64,000 nucleotides of DNA, taken from NCBI RefSeq assembly GCF_023734775.1, contig NZ_AP025732.1:806001-870000 (forward strand), in the 5' to 3' direction. The notes beneath the pieces were generated by a model, which made no database searches, had not been told where the DNA came from, and saw only the letters and a program-made list of their open reading frames with translations. Below, one piece after another: positions 16,491-24,879 of the stretch (position 1 is its first letter; the number at the start of each line of letters is the position of its first letter). Source of the stretch: Nostoc cf. commune SO-36. GTDB lineage: Bacteria > Cyanobacteriota > Cyanobacteriia > Cyanobacteriales > Nostocaceae. A program made the translations under genes and the position numbers.

Positions 16491-16613
16491 ATCCTGCCTT
16501 GACTATGTATATCCTATTTACTATTAACACACCGTTTTAGTTCTAAATTCCGCAATTTAGTTCATAAATTTAGATATAGCTGAGTTTTTTAGATATTTAA
16601 ATATTTTATCGAA

Positions 16614-16902
16614 CAGAATTCAGGAGTCAGGAGTCAGAATGGGCTAAACGCCCCGCTACCGCTAACAGAATGAATTCTGTGCGAGTGGCGGATAGCGGAG
16701 CATTAGCGAGTATTCGAGCGTTGCGTCTGAATAACCGGCGTTTTTGCACCCCCACCAAATCTACAATTTGGTGGTCTTCTCTACGAGACGCAAGCGCAAA
16801 CAATTCCTGCGCGGTCGGAATCCCCGACTGATAGCGGAGCGGTAGCGAGTATTCGAGCGTCGCGTCTTGATTCTGACTCCTGAATTCTGACTTCTGAATT
16901 CT
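16614..16902. repeat. MITE-like repeat with CAGAATTCAGGAGTCAG ends
   Basis: Inverted ends CAGAATTCAGGAGTCAG / CTGACTCCTGAATTCTG enclose blocks such as GGGCTAAACGCCCCGC and GAGTATTCGAGCGT. A second, shorter copy lies at 23972-24143, downstream of cobG. A short partial ORF inside is not credible. Confidence 0.7.
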
Positions 16903-17015
16903 TCTTCAATGCTTTTTTTACACACTACATCGTGTACAGTCTTTCTATTTTTGAGTGTTTGGCGGTGCGTTAGGCTGAAGCCGTAACTCACCCTACTGGC
17001 TTTAAGTATAAAATT

Positions 17016-17225
17016 ATGATTTTTATTAACAAACCCATGCGTTTCATCAACAAACTCATGTGTTTCATCAACAAACCCATGCGTTTCATTAACAAACCCA
17101 TGCGTTTCATTAACAAACCCATGCGTTTCATTAACAAACTCATGCGTTTCATCAACAAACTCATGCGTTTCATCAACAAACTCATGCGTTTCATCAACAA
17201 ACTCATGCGTTTCGTCAACAAAAGC
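17016..17225 (+). repeat. 21-bp tandem repeat array 1, ten units
   Basis: Ten uninterrupted units of 21 bp, consensus ATGCGTTTCATCAACAAACT plus C, with small variations at the ends. Because 21 is a multiple of three, every frame stays open and spurious repeat proteins appear on both strands. It ends 125 bases before the gene at 17351, whose paralog at 53525 also follows a ten-unit 21-bp array. Confidence 0.95.
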
Positions 17226-17350
17226 ATAATTTTTGCGACAAATACTGATATTTACATTATATTTAGATACTAATTTGTGAGGATTTTACTGAACTAAAAT
17301 CGGGCTTTAGTAAGTCAAACTAGCTCTAAAGCAATAAAAAGGATACATTT

Positions 17351-17746
17351 ATGCCTGCTCAAAAACGTACATACCGCGTTTTAGAAAAAGCTGAATTAAG
17401 AGTGGCGGGGCTGAAAGCAATTGATCCTAGTATGGATTTTGGGGATGCTCGCAATTTGCAAAACATGACACAATTAATTGAGCAGTACCGTAGCAAGATA
17501 GACGCTTATAATACTGCTTTAACCGTGATCAACTCTTCTAGAAATGAGATGGAAGAATTGGATAAAACTTTAAGTGACCTCACTGAGAAAATGCTCATTG
17601 GAGTTGCTTTTAAATACGGCAAAGATAGCCGAGAATATGAAATGGCGGGTGCTGTTCGGAAAAGCGATCGCATTCGCAAAAGCTTAGTCACCCGCTTAAA
17701 AAATAGTACAGAACAAGTATCTACTAATAACACCCAAACCGTATAG
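17351..17746 (+). CDS. Coiled-coil protein of the array-associated family, copy 1
   Basis: 131 residues, soluble, mainly helical, with basic ends. Key blocks are AELRVAGLKAIDPSMDFG, YNTALTVINSSRNEMEELDK and EKMLIGVAFKYGKDSREYEM followed by AGAVRKSDRIRKS. The same blocks recur in the 145-residue protein at 53525 (LRLALLKSVDENLDLG, RMLSGVATVYGRNSIEY, AGGSNGKRNKKS), so these are paralogs. The leader AAAAAGGATAC shortly before the ATG is also shared. The function is unknown; the family is common in cyanobacteria as a hypothetical protein as far as I recall. The basic tail and repeat array upstream suggest nucleic-acid binding. Confidence 0.75.
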   Translation: MPAQKRTYRVLEKAELRVAGLKAIDPSMDFGDARNLQNMTQLIEQYRSKIDAYNTALTVINSSRNEMEELDKTLSDLTEKMLIGVAFKYGKDSREYEMAGAVRKSDRIRKSLVTRLKNSTEQVSTNNTQTV

Positions 17747-17819
17747 TTTTATCACTCAAGTTATTACAAAAGTCTTCGTTTTACAGCACTTTTGAACTAA
17801 ATTCAGCAACGTTAAAATT

Positions 17820-18800
17820 TCACTTAGTTTGAAAGATATTTTGTACCATTTTTTTGTCTGCATTTGCTGCCGCCTTATCTAACTCTGCAATCTCACCAGC
17901 GTCTAATTGCCAACCTAACGCACCAAGATTCTGCCTCGCCTGTTCGACGCTCTTTGCTCCAGGGATGGGAATAGTCCCTTTACAGATGCACCAATTAATT
18001 GCCACCTGTGACATGGTTTTATTTCTGAACTGTGCCACCTCTTGCAAACATCCCAAAAGCGATCGCATTCCTGGTAATATCTGCCTAAATAATAGACCTC
18101 GGATGCCTTTAGGCCAAGGGCCTTGCTCAGAGTATTTTCCTGTTAGTAGTCCCAAAGCTAGCGGGCTGTAGGCAATCAATTTAATTCCCAACTCATCACA
18201 AAGGTCTTTGAGTTTTAGCTGAGTGACAGGATATGTAGACGATAAAGAGTATTGAACTTGCAGAGTACTAATCGGTACACCTCGTTCAGCAAACTTTATC
18301 TGCACTTGCTTAAGCCGTTTCGGCCCATAATTGGATAGTCCCACTCCCTTGACCAGTCCTTGCTCATAGACATCGGCAAGACCATCCAACAATCCTTCTT
18401 CTTGCCAAAGAGCATAGTTTGCTGTAGACCAGTGCATCTGTACCAAATCTACATTCTTTCCCAACCGTTGAGCAGATGCTTTGCAAGCATTAACCATTGA
18501 TTGGCGTGTCCATCTCCACGGGTAAGCAGCCAACTTAGTAGCAATACAAATATTTTCTTTACCTAAACCGACATATTCTCGGTTGAATCGTCCTAAAAGT
18601 AACTCACTCCGACCATTCAATCTGCCAGTTCCGTAAGAATCACCTGTATCAAATAAGGTCACACCGTTGCTTACACAAAGGTTAAAAACGGCTTGCAACT
18701 GGTCATCCATACTTTCGTTATATCCCCACAGCAGTTGGTTGCCCCAAGCCCAAGTGCCGCAGCCCATGATTGGGAGTAAAAGTTTTTGGAGACTCTGCAT
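17820..18800 (-). CDS. Aldo/keto reductase
   Basis: 326 residues, the usual length of an NADPH-dependent aldo/keto reductase with a TIM barrel. The tetrad is visible: Asp in LFDTGDSYG, Tyr in the same motif, Lys in CIATKLA, and His in LVQMHWS. The nucleotide site appears near the end (IPIPGAKSVEQARQNLGAL). It is monocistronic and convergent with the coiled-coil gene. The substrate cannot be inferred; related cyanobacterial proteins are annotated only as oxidoreductases. Confidence 0.88.
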   Translation of the reverse strand: MQSLQKLLLPIMGCGTWAWGNQLLWGYNESMDDQLQAVFNLCVSNGVTLFDTGDSYGTGRLNGRSELLLGRFNREYVGLGKENICIATKLAAYPWRWTRQSMVNACKASAQRLGKNVDLVQMHWSTANYALWQEEGLLDGLADVYEQGLVKGVGLSNYGPKRLKQVQIKFAERGVPISTLQVQYSLSSTYPVTQLKLKDLCDELGIKLIAYSPLALGLLTGKYSEQGPWPKGIRGLLFRQILPGMRSLLGCLQEVAQFRNKTMSQVAINWCICKGTIPIPGAKSVEQARQNLGALGWQLDAGEIAELDKAAANADKKMVQNIFQTK

Positions 18801-18840
18801 CTTTGCTCCCTGTAAATTGCTTTATTAATTATCAGACATA

Positions 18841-19288
18841 TATAGCGGTTCCCACTCAGATGCGGTACAAGATTATATCGCCAGGTGTAGGGGCACGGCA
18901 GTGCCCATAGGTGTCAACTTAACGTGAAAGCCAGCCTAGAACCCAATACGGTTCAGTTAAGGCTAAAACCTTTTGTGAAATCAATTTTTTTAATGAACCA
19001 CAGAGGCGCAGAGAACACAGAGAGAAGGAAAAATGCTTAACTGAACTGTATTGGCCTAGAACCAGTTTTTACATATTGTCTCGTTGTCTCGTTGTCTCGT
19101 TCCCAGTCTCTGACTGGGAATGCCCTCATAGAGGCTCCGCCTCCCTTGCTGGCGGCAGAGCCGCTATGATGAGCATTTCCAGCCCAGAGGCTGGAAACGA
19201 GATTTGAAAAGGCTTTCAGCTTAAGTTGACACCAATGGGCAGTGCCGTGCCCCTACGGGTGTACCTCACGTAAACGAGAACCGCCATA
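18841..19288. repeat. Nested palindromic repeats
   Basis: Outer inverted ends read TATAGCGGTTCCCACTCAGA on the left and TATGGCGGTTCTCGTTTACG read from the right; the inner arms share GTAGGGGCACGGCA and GGTGTCAACTTAA. Inside lies a second palindromic element, 18943-19054, with ends CCAATACGGTTCAGTTAAG / CTTAACTGAACTGTATTGG. Next to it are three GTCTCGTT repeats and a hairpin-rich block. Repeats have therefore inserted into repeats. From 19290 to 19566 I see no further structure or convincing gene. Confidence 0.7.
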
Positions 19289-19566
19289 GCAGGTATTAAG
19301 GCGCGAGTCCCATGATTAGCAAACAAAGTATTCCCCAAAATAAGGGGCTTTTGCAAGGAAAAGAACGGAAAATTATTTTTAAATCTTTGGTTTTCCTTTA
19401 CGATAATATCAATAAGCTGACACTATTGAGAAAAAGCTTGCTCAACTCAGAACCTTGCCTACTAAGGCTTGTATTTTACAAGGTAAAGATTTTACGATTT
19501 GTGTGTACACCATAGCACGCAAGGGGAGAGTGAAAAACTGCATTTTAAACGCTTAGAGAGTAATTT

Positions 19567-20532
19567 ATGAATGAAAAAACAGTAAAAGTGATTGAAGCGA
19601 ATTTATTGCCAAAAGGGGATTATGTTTCATCAGGATTTTCCACGATTCAACCAGATTCGTGTTTCCCTAATATAATGTTGGGAAATAAATATGATTCCTT
19701 TTGGTTATACTTGCGGCGAGATATCACTCATAACTGGTACGTGGATAAGCGACAGCAGGGTGTAGGATTTGTTAGCAGAGATGAAGCTCATATTTTATAC
19801 AATACAGCTTTGAAATTTCGCGGTAAAAAAGCTTTAGAAATAGGTTGCTGGATGGGTTGGTCAGCTTGCCATTTAGCTCTGGGAGGAGTAGAGCTAGATG
19901 TAATCGATCCTATGCTATCTGAACAATTATTCAATGAAAGCGTCACAGATTCGTTGAAGTGGGCAGGCGTTAAAGAATCTGTGAATTTAATGCCAGGGTT
20001 TAGCCCTGAAAAAGTAGAGGAAATTGCAAATAAATTTCAACGTAAATGGTCATTAATATTTATAGATGGCAATCATGAAGCACCTGCTCCGCTCAACGAT
20101 ACAATTATCTGCGAACAATTTGCAGAAGCAGATGCTTTAATTTTATTTCATGATTTGGCTTCTCCCGATGTCGGTCAAGGTTTAGACTATTTAAAAGAGA
20201 AAGGATGGAACACAATGGTGTACCATACTATGCAAATTATGGGAGTTGCATGGCGAGGAAATGTTGAGCCTGTAATACATCAGCCTGATGCTAATATTGA
20301 CTGGCGCTTACCTCCACATTTAAAAGATTATCCTGTTAGCGGTTCCATTCAAACCGTGGATAAAGATAAATTTGGAGAAATTCTCAGAGCAATTCGTCCA
20401 TATACTTTATTGAGTGAAGCAAAGCTGTTCTCGCTTTATAGTCAGGCAAAACAAGTATATTCTTATCTTTTTTGGCTGCCAAAAATGTTGGTACAGGCGA
20501 TCGCTAGAAATAAACGTATTAAGTACGATTAG
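19567..20532 (+). CDS. Class I SAM-dependent methyltransferase
   Basis: 321 residues. Motif I is ALEIGCWMGWSA near residue 95, followed by an acidic residue at the end of strand 2 (LDVIDPM), then SLIFIDGNHEAPAP and ALILFHDLASPD, the pattern of the Methyltransf_24-type family. The N-terminal 85 residues and C-terminal 90 residues are extra and of unknown role. No neighbours suggest a substrate. A terminator-like perfect hairpin follows. Confidence 0.75.
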   Translation: MNEKTVKVIEANLLPKGDYVSSGFSTIQPDSCFPNIMLGNKYDSFWLYLRRDITHNWYVDKRQQGVGFVSRDEAHILYNTALKFRGKKALEIGCWMGWSACHLALGGVELDVIDPMLSEQLFNESVTDSLKWAGVKESVNLMPGFSPEKVEEIANKFQRKWSLIFIDGNHEAPAPLNDTIICEQFAEADALILFHDLASPDVGQGLDYLKEKGWNTMVYHTMQIMGVAWRGNVEPVIHQPDANIDWRLPPHLKDYPVSGSIQTVDKDKFGEILRAIRPYTLLSEAKLFSLYSQAKQVYSYLFWLPKMLVQAIARNKRIKYD

Positions 20533-20561
20533 CTTTAACAATAGCAGTATTATCTATATAG

Positions 20562-20592
20562 ACATCTTGCAAAAGTTACTTTTGCAAGATGT
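20562..20592 (+). terminator. Hairpin terminator of the methyltransferase gene
   Basis: ACATCTTGCAAAAGT and ACTTTTGCAAGATGT form a 15-bp perfect stem with a one-base loop, 30 bases after the stop codon. The T-run is short. Confidence 0.55.
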
Positions 20593-20852
20593 TTAGAAAA
20601 GGTTAAATATAAAAGGGAAAGGGAAAATTCCATCCTTTTCCCCTTTTCTATTTACCCCCGCCCTTTTCCTCAGAGGGGGCTACCTTCCCTTTTTCCCCCT
20701 TCTGCAAGAAGTCTTATCTACCGCAAAACATCGCTTCGTGAAAAAAGCTTGACGGTGAAATGCTTTTGCAGTATGTTTGTACTATAAAGGCAATCAAGTA
20801 TTGTGTAAAACTTTAACACTCCCGACTACGCCAACAAAAGAGCAGAAAATAA

Positions 20853-21268
20853 ATGAAGCTATCTAAGGTAGACTTGAGCAGTTTAGTAGCGATCGCTCAC
20901 TCTGACGGATATTTGCAATTGTTGCTAGATCGAGGCGATGAACTGGTGTTTTTGGAAAATTCCAGCGCCAATACAAGCTTATGAAGGATGCAAGAACTAA
21001 ACGAGGTAATCGCCGAACGCCTGCATTGCCTTTTGAAGCAGAACCAATTGTCATGCTACCAGTTATCTCTTCAATGGCTATGGCTGTAGGCTATGATCGC
21101 AACGAACACATTTTGCAAGTTGAGTTTCAAAGTGGATCTGTTTATCAGTACTTAGGCGTAGACGAGGATACTTGGGAAGATTTACATTCTTCTGACTCAA
21201 TAGGCAGCTTTTTCAATCAAGAGATTAAAGGTAGATATGAGTGCGATCGTTTAAATAATGCAGATTAA
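20853..21268 (+). pseudogene. KTSC-domain protein with three frameshifts
   Basis: Four pieces in different frames make one continuous protein: MKLSKVDLSSLVAIAHSDGY through DELVFLE (frame of 20853), IPAPIQAYEG (one base on), MQELNEVIAER (frame of 20988), and TPALPFEAEPIVMLPVISSM onward in the frame of 20981, ending in a KTSC domain (FQSGSVYQYLGVDEDTWEDL, FFNQEIKGRY). This needs one extra base near 20955 and one missing base each near 20985 and 21020. Either the gene is dead or the sequence has errors. The intact family is a small cyanobacterial protein of unknown function. Confidence 0.7.
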
Positions 21269-21374
21269 CTAATGACCAATTCTTCCTTGATGGTACAAGC
21301 CCCTAAATTCATTTATGGATAGATAAGTTTTAAACAATGCAGGGTTCAAGCCCCCGGATAAATCCTGGGGCATT

Positions 21375-21407
21375 AATTGCGAATTGCGAATTGCGAATTG
21401 CGAATTG
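21375..21407. repeat. Heptamer tandem repeat (ATTGCGA)
   Basis: About four and a half copies of the heptamer ATTGCGA. This is the short tandemly repeated repetitive (STRR) type known from heterocystous cyanobacteria. Confidence 0.9.
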
Positions 21408-21536
21408 TGCTGACTGCATATAGAGTTTTCAATAATTCTTGCGTTGTGTAGGGTTTAAATAAATACTTAAACGTAGTCCAGCAATCCTTTGTTTAGAGAC
21501 AATAGAGAAAGCCTATATAATATCTACCCAGTTATA

Positions 21537-22019
21537 ATGACTACACTTGCATCTGCTGTTAAACCAAGAGCCGAAGATAGTTTTAGCATTACCTTTGCAC
21601 CATTATCTCTTGAAGAAATCTACACCAAGTCGGATGATCCAGCCAATGGTGCTGTAGTTGTAATGAGTGGCATGGTTCGCAATAAAACCGATGGTAAACC
21701 TGTGATTGCTCTAGAGTATCAAGCTTATGAACCAATGGCATTGCGGATATTTTATCAAATCGCTGCTGATATTCGCTTATCTATGTCTGATGTGAATCGA
21801 GTAGCGATTTATCATCGCATTGGACGTTTGCGAGTTGGGGAAATCAGCGTTTTAGTCGCTGTGGGTTGTCCTCATCGGCGTGAGGCGTTTGAAGCTTGCC
21901 AATATGCTATTGATACACTCAAACACAATGCCCCTATATGGAAGAAAGAACATTGGGCAGATGGTTCTAGCAGTTGGGTGAGTATTGGTGCTTGTGAAAC
22001 ATCAAAAGAAAATTGTTAA
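21537..22019 (+). CDS. moaE: Molybdopterin synthase catalytic subunit
   Basis: About 160 residues from the ATG at 21537; the open frame starts upstream at 21489 but homologs start near here. Family blocks are clear: GAVVVMSGMVRNKTDGKPV, LEYQAYEPMALR, IYHRIGRLRVGEISVLVAVG, HRREAFEACQYAIDTLK and PIWKKEHWADGSSSWV, with the conserved Lys residues for binding precursor Z. MoaE with MoaD inserts the dithiolene sulphurs of molybdopterin, needed for nitrate reductase. moaD is not beside it. Confidence 0.93.
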   Translation: MTTLASAVKPRAEDSFSITFAPLSLEEIYTKSDDPANGAVVVMSGMVRNKTDGKPVIALEYQAYEPMALRIFYQIAADIRLSMSDVNRVAIYHRIGRLRVGEISVLVAVGCPHRREAFEACQYAIDTLKHNAPIWKKEHWADGSSSWVSIGACETSKENC

Positions 22020-22239
22020 GGTTGCAGAGACAATTGCCTAGGCTGGTGTTTTGTCTAAAGCAAGCTAAGTTTTCAGATGCTTTAGTACTCTACCAACCCA
22101 AAATTGCTGCGTGAGGGTGGAAAAGTTTTTTCGTTTTGTCAAGTTTGTGGATATCTAGCATAGTTCCTTTGGTAGACTACTAGACTAAGAATAAAGTTTA
22201 GCTTCAAGGAGAAGAGGAAAAATTGAATCGGTTTTCTTG

Positions 22240-22370
22240 GGCTTGATTTTAGGGAACTTATATCAATCTCGTGCTAAATTACTAAAGCTTGGGGTTGGGA
22301 AACTCCGGTGAAATTCCGGGACTGTGCCGCAGCTGTGATGGGATTACCCAAGTCAGAATGCCAACTCTCA
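22240..22370 (+). promoter_or_regulatory. Cobalamin riboswitch upstream of cobG
   Basis: The core boxes of the B12 riboswitch are present in order: GGGAAACTCCGGTGAAATTC, CGGGACTGTGCCGCAGCTGT, GATGGG and finally AAGTCAGAATGCC. It lies directly before the cob cluster, so adenosylcobalamin or a related corrinoid should turn the genes down. Downstream, ACTCC (22399-22403) can pair with GGAGT within the AAGGAGTTA Shine-Dalgarno region (22419-22427), which would hide the ribosome site of a TTG start at 22433. The exact 5' limit is uncertain. Confidence 0.9.
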
Positions 22371-22432
22371 AGATGTCCTCAAGACACATTTACCGTCTAC
22401 TCCCTGCGTTGCACGGGGAAGGAGTTACAAGT

Positions 22433-23944
22433 TTGCTTTCTGGATTTGCCACTTGTCCTGGCTTGTTTTATGCTACACCCGCCGCCGATGGGATATTATC
22501 TCGAATTAGAATACCAGGTGGGATTATTAGTAGTCAGCAGTGCCGTGCGATCGCAGATATAGCAGAACAGCACGGTGGCAACTATGTAGATGTGACTAAT
22601 CGAGCTAATCTACAAGTCCGCGAAATCCGCACGGGGATAAATGCTGAGGTTCTGAAGTACTTACAAGATATGGGATTGGGTTCTTGCAATAGCGCTGTAG
22701 ACCACATCCGTAATATTATGACCAGCCCAACTGCTGGTATCGATCCGCTAGAATTAATCGACACCCGCCCTTTTGTCCAAGATTGGGATAATTATATTGC
22801 TGCACATCCCGCGCTTTCGGGACTGTCGGCAAAATTCAGCGTTTGCTTTGATGGTGGTGGGATAATTCGCGTGTGCGATCGCTTGAATGATATCCTATTT
22901 GCTGCTGTCTTAATTGACGGTAATGTTTATTTCCGCCTCCATCTCAGTGTCGGTGCAAAGGGGCAACCGCCCAGTGATATGAGAATTTTGTTACCACCAG
23001 AGAAATGTTTGCCCGTCTTGGCAGCTTTGGCAGATGTCTATTTAGCTCATAGTAAAACGACAAGTAAGCGTCGGCTACGTCTCTTAGAGTTATTAAATAC
23101 TTTAGGTTGTGAAAATTATCTCCAGGAAGTTCAGCAGCGTCTAACTTTCCCTCTTTTGTATAGTGACCTAACCCCCCAACCCCCTTCCTTATTAGGGAAG
23201 GGGGAGGAATTCTCCCCTCTCCTTGTAGGAGAGGATCTGGGGGAGAGGTTAGATGTTAAGTATCAGCATATTGGCATCCATCCCCAACGTCAGAAAGGCT
23301 TATTTTACATTGGTGTCGTCTTACCCCTTGGGCGATTGGAGAGTAGCCAGATGAGGGGTTTAGCAGATTTAGCAACGAAATACGGTAGCGGCACTCTTCG
23401 ATTAACCCCCTGGCAAAATCTGCTGTTAACAGATATTCCTCAGCAATGGGTTGGCGATGTCCTCCAAGAAATTGCTTTCTTAGGATTAGATTCCTCAGCA
23501 ACTAATATCAAGAGTGCATTAGTTGCTTGTTCTGGAAAAAGGGGTTGCGCCGCTTCTGCCACAGACACTAAAAGTCATGCGTTGGCATTAGCAAAGTATC
23601 TTGAAACTCGCGTTACCCTAGATTGTCCAGTTAATATCCACTTTAGCGGCTGCAAAAAATCCTGCGCCCAGCATAGCAAGAGTGATATTACTCTGCTTGG
23701 TGTCAGCATTGAGGCTGACAATGGAACTGTGGAAGGCTATCACGTTTATGTTGGTGACAGCAAGGAGAAATTCGGACGTGAACTATATCAAAATGTAACT
23801 TTTGCCGAGCTACCGGCATTAATAGAGCGGATGCTATATGTATATGAAATTCAACGTCTAAATTCTAATGAGTCCTTTGGGAAATTTGCTAATCGATATG
23901 CAGAAAAATTGAACCACAGAGGCACAGAGAACACGGAGAAATAA
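22433..23944 (+). CDS. cobG: Precorrin-3B synthase
   Basis: A sulphite/nitrite-reductase-like protein. The open frame reaches back to 22289 and ATGs exist at 22358 and 22373, but these lie in or against the riboswitch. A TTG at 22433 has AAGGAG nine bases before it and starts the protein just before the conserved CPGLFYATPA. The Fe4S4/sirohaem-type cysteines are seen in CSGKRGCAAS and FSGCKKSCAQH. CobG oxidises precorrin-3A in the aerobic cobalamin pathway. Two oddities: an in-frame repeat insert encoded by about 23166-23250, and a C-terminus (NHRGTENTEK) that is read from a repeat. Confidence 0.85.
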   Translation: MLSGFATCPGLFYATPAADGILSRIRIPGGIISSQQCRAIADIAEQHGGNYVDVTNRANLQVREIRTGINAEVLKYLQDMGLGSCNSAVDHIRNIMTSPTAGIDPLELIDTRPFVQDWDNYIAAHPALSGLSAKFSVCFDGGGIIRVCDRLNDILFAAVLIDGNVYFRLHLSVGAKGQPPSDMRILLPPEKCLPVLAALADVYLAHSKTTSKRRLRLLELLNTLGCENYLQEVQQRLTFPLLYSDLTPQPPSLLGKGEEFSPLLVGEDLGERLDVKYQHIGIHPQRQKGLFYIGVVLPLGRLESSQMRGLADLATKYGSGTLRLTPWQNLLLTDIPQQWVGDVLQEIAFLGLDSSATNIKSALVACSGKRGCAASATDTKSHALALAKYLETRVTLDCPVNIHFSGCKKSCAQHSKSDITLLGVSIEADNGTVEGYHVYVGDSKEKFGRELYQNVTFAELPALIERMLYVYEIQRLNSNESFGKFANRYAEKLNHRGTENTEK

Positions 23945-23971
23945 GAGTTTGAGAGGTATTTTGCTTGAAGA

Positions 23972-24143
23972 AGAATTCAGGAGTCAGAATTCAGGAGTCA
24001 GACGCTCCTGCGTCGCTAACGCTGTGCTATCGAGCGTCTGGGGTTTTAAACTCCGTTTATTCATCTACCAGTCGCACAGAATTCAATTCTGTTAGCGATA
24101 GCGGGGCGTTTAGCCCATTCTGACTCCTGACTCCTGAATTCTG
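23972..24143. repeat. MITE-like repeat, second copy of the 16.6-kb family
   Basis: Ends AGAATTCAGGAGTCAG and CTGACTCCTGAATTCT are inverted; the centre has GAGCGTCTGG and GATAGCGGGGCGTTTAGCCC blocks shared with 16614-16902. It separates cobG from cobH. Confidence 0.7.
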
Positions 24144-24252
24144 TTTGATAAATCCTTTAATAAATACTTAGAAATCTGCTTCTCTTCCTCTGTGTTCTCT
24201 GCGCCTCTGCGGTTAATAACAAATCAATCCAAAATCTAAAATCCCAAATCGA

Positions 24253-24879
24253 ATGCCCGACTACATCCGAGATGCCAACGAAATTTACCGCAATTCTTTT
24301 GCAATCATCCGGTCAGAAGCGAACCTAGATGTGCTGCCGTCAGATGTAGCAAAAGTTGCTGTGCGTCTCATTCATGCCTGTGGAATGACGGATATTGTCA
24401 CTGACTTGGGATATTCAGCAACAGCAGTACAATCTGCAAGAACAGCATTAGCAGCAGGAGCGCCGATTCTGTGCGATTGCCGAATGGTTGCCGATGGCGT
24501 TACCAGACGGCGGTTGTCTGCAAATAATCAAGTTATCTGTACTCTCAATGAGCCAGAAGTGCCAGAACTTGCCCAGCGTATGGGTACTACAAGGTCGGCA
24601 GCAGCTTTAGAATTATGGCGATCACACCTTGAAGGATCAGTGATTGCAATCGGTAATGCGCCCACAGCACTATTCCGGCTGTTAGAAATGCTCGATGAAG
24701 GAGTGCCTAAACCGGCGATTATCTTAGGCTTTCCAGTGGGGTTTGTTGGTGCAGCCGAATCGAAAGCCGCACTAGCAGCAGACAGCAGGAATGTACCATT
24801 TTTAACCTTACACGGTCGGCGCGGTGGAAGTGCGATCGCAGCCGCAGCAGTTAACGCCCTGGCAACGGAGGAAGAATGA
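24253..24879 (+). CDS. cobH: Precorrin-8X methylmutase (CobH/CbiC)
   Basis: 208 residues, full length. Blocks typical of the family are IYRNSFAIIRSEANLD, RLIHACGMTDI (with the catalytic His), GAPILCDCRMVADGV, AIGNAPTALFRLLE and PVGFVGAAESKAAL. It moves the methyl group from C11 to C12 to make hydrogenobyrinate. Its stop overlaps the start of cobI (ATGA), so the two are translationally coupled. Confidence 0.95.
   Translation: MPDYIRDANEIYRNSFAIIRSEANLDVLPSDVAKVAVRLIHACGMTDIVTDLGYSATAVQSARTALAAGAPILCDCRMVADGVTRRRLSANNQVICTLNEPEVPELAQRMGTTRSAAALELWRSHLEGSVIAIGNAPTALFRLLEMLDEGVPKPAIILGFPVGFVGAAESKAALAADSRNVPFLTLHGRRGGSAIAAAAVNALATEEE

Noticed and set aside
17016..17225. CRISPR array
   Set aside because: Units are contiguous with no unique spacers, and no cas genes are near. 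The same holds for 53149-53358.
16988..17273. Repeat proteins of heptads MRFINKL (plus) and LLMKRMS (minus)
   Set aside because: They arise because a 21-bp repeat stays open in all frames; ribosome sites and normal composition are lacking.
19312..19515. 67-residue ORF before the methyltransferase gene
   Set aside because: Basic, leucine/lysine-rich product without a family or ribosome site; it lies in a region of repeats.
22289..22432. N-terminal extension of CobG
   Set aside because: It is coded within the cobalamin riboswitch and has no family similarity.
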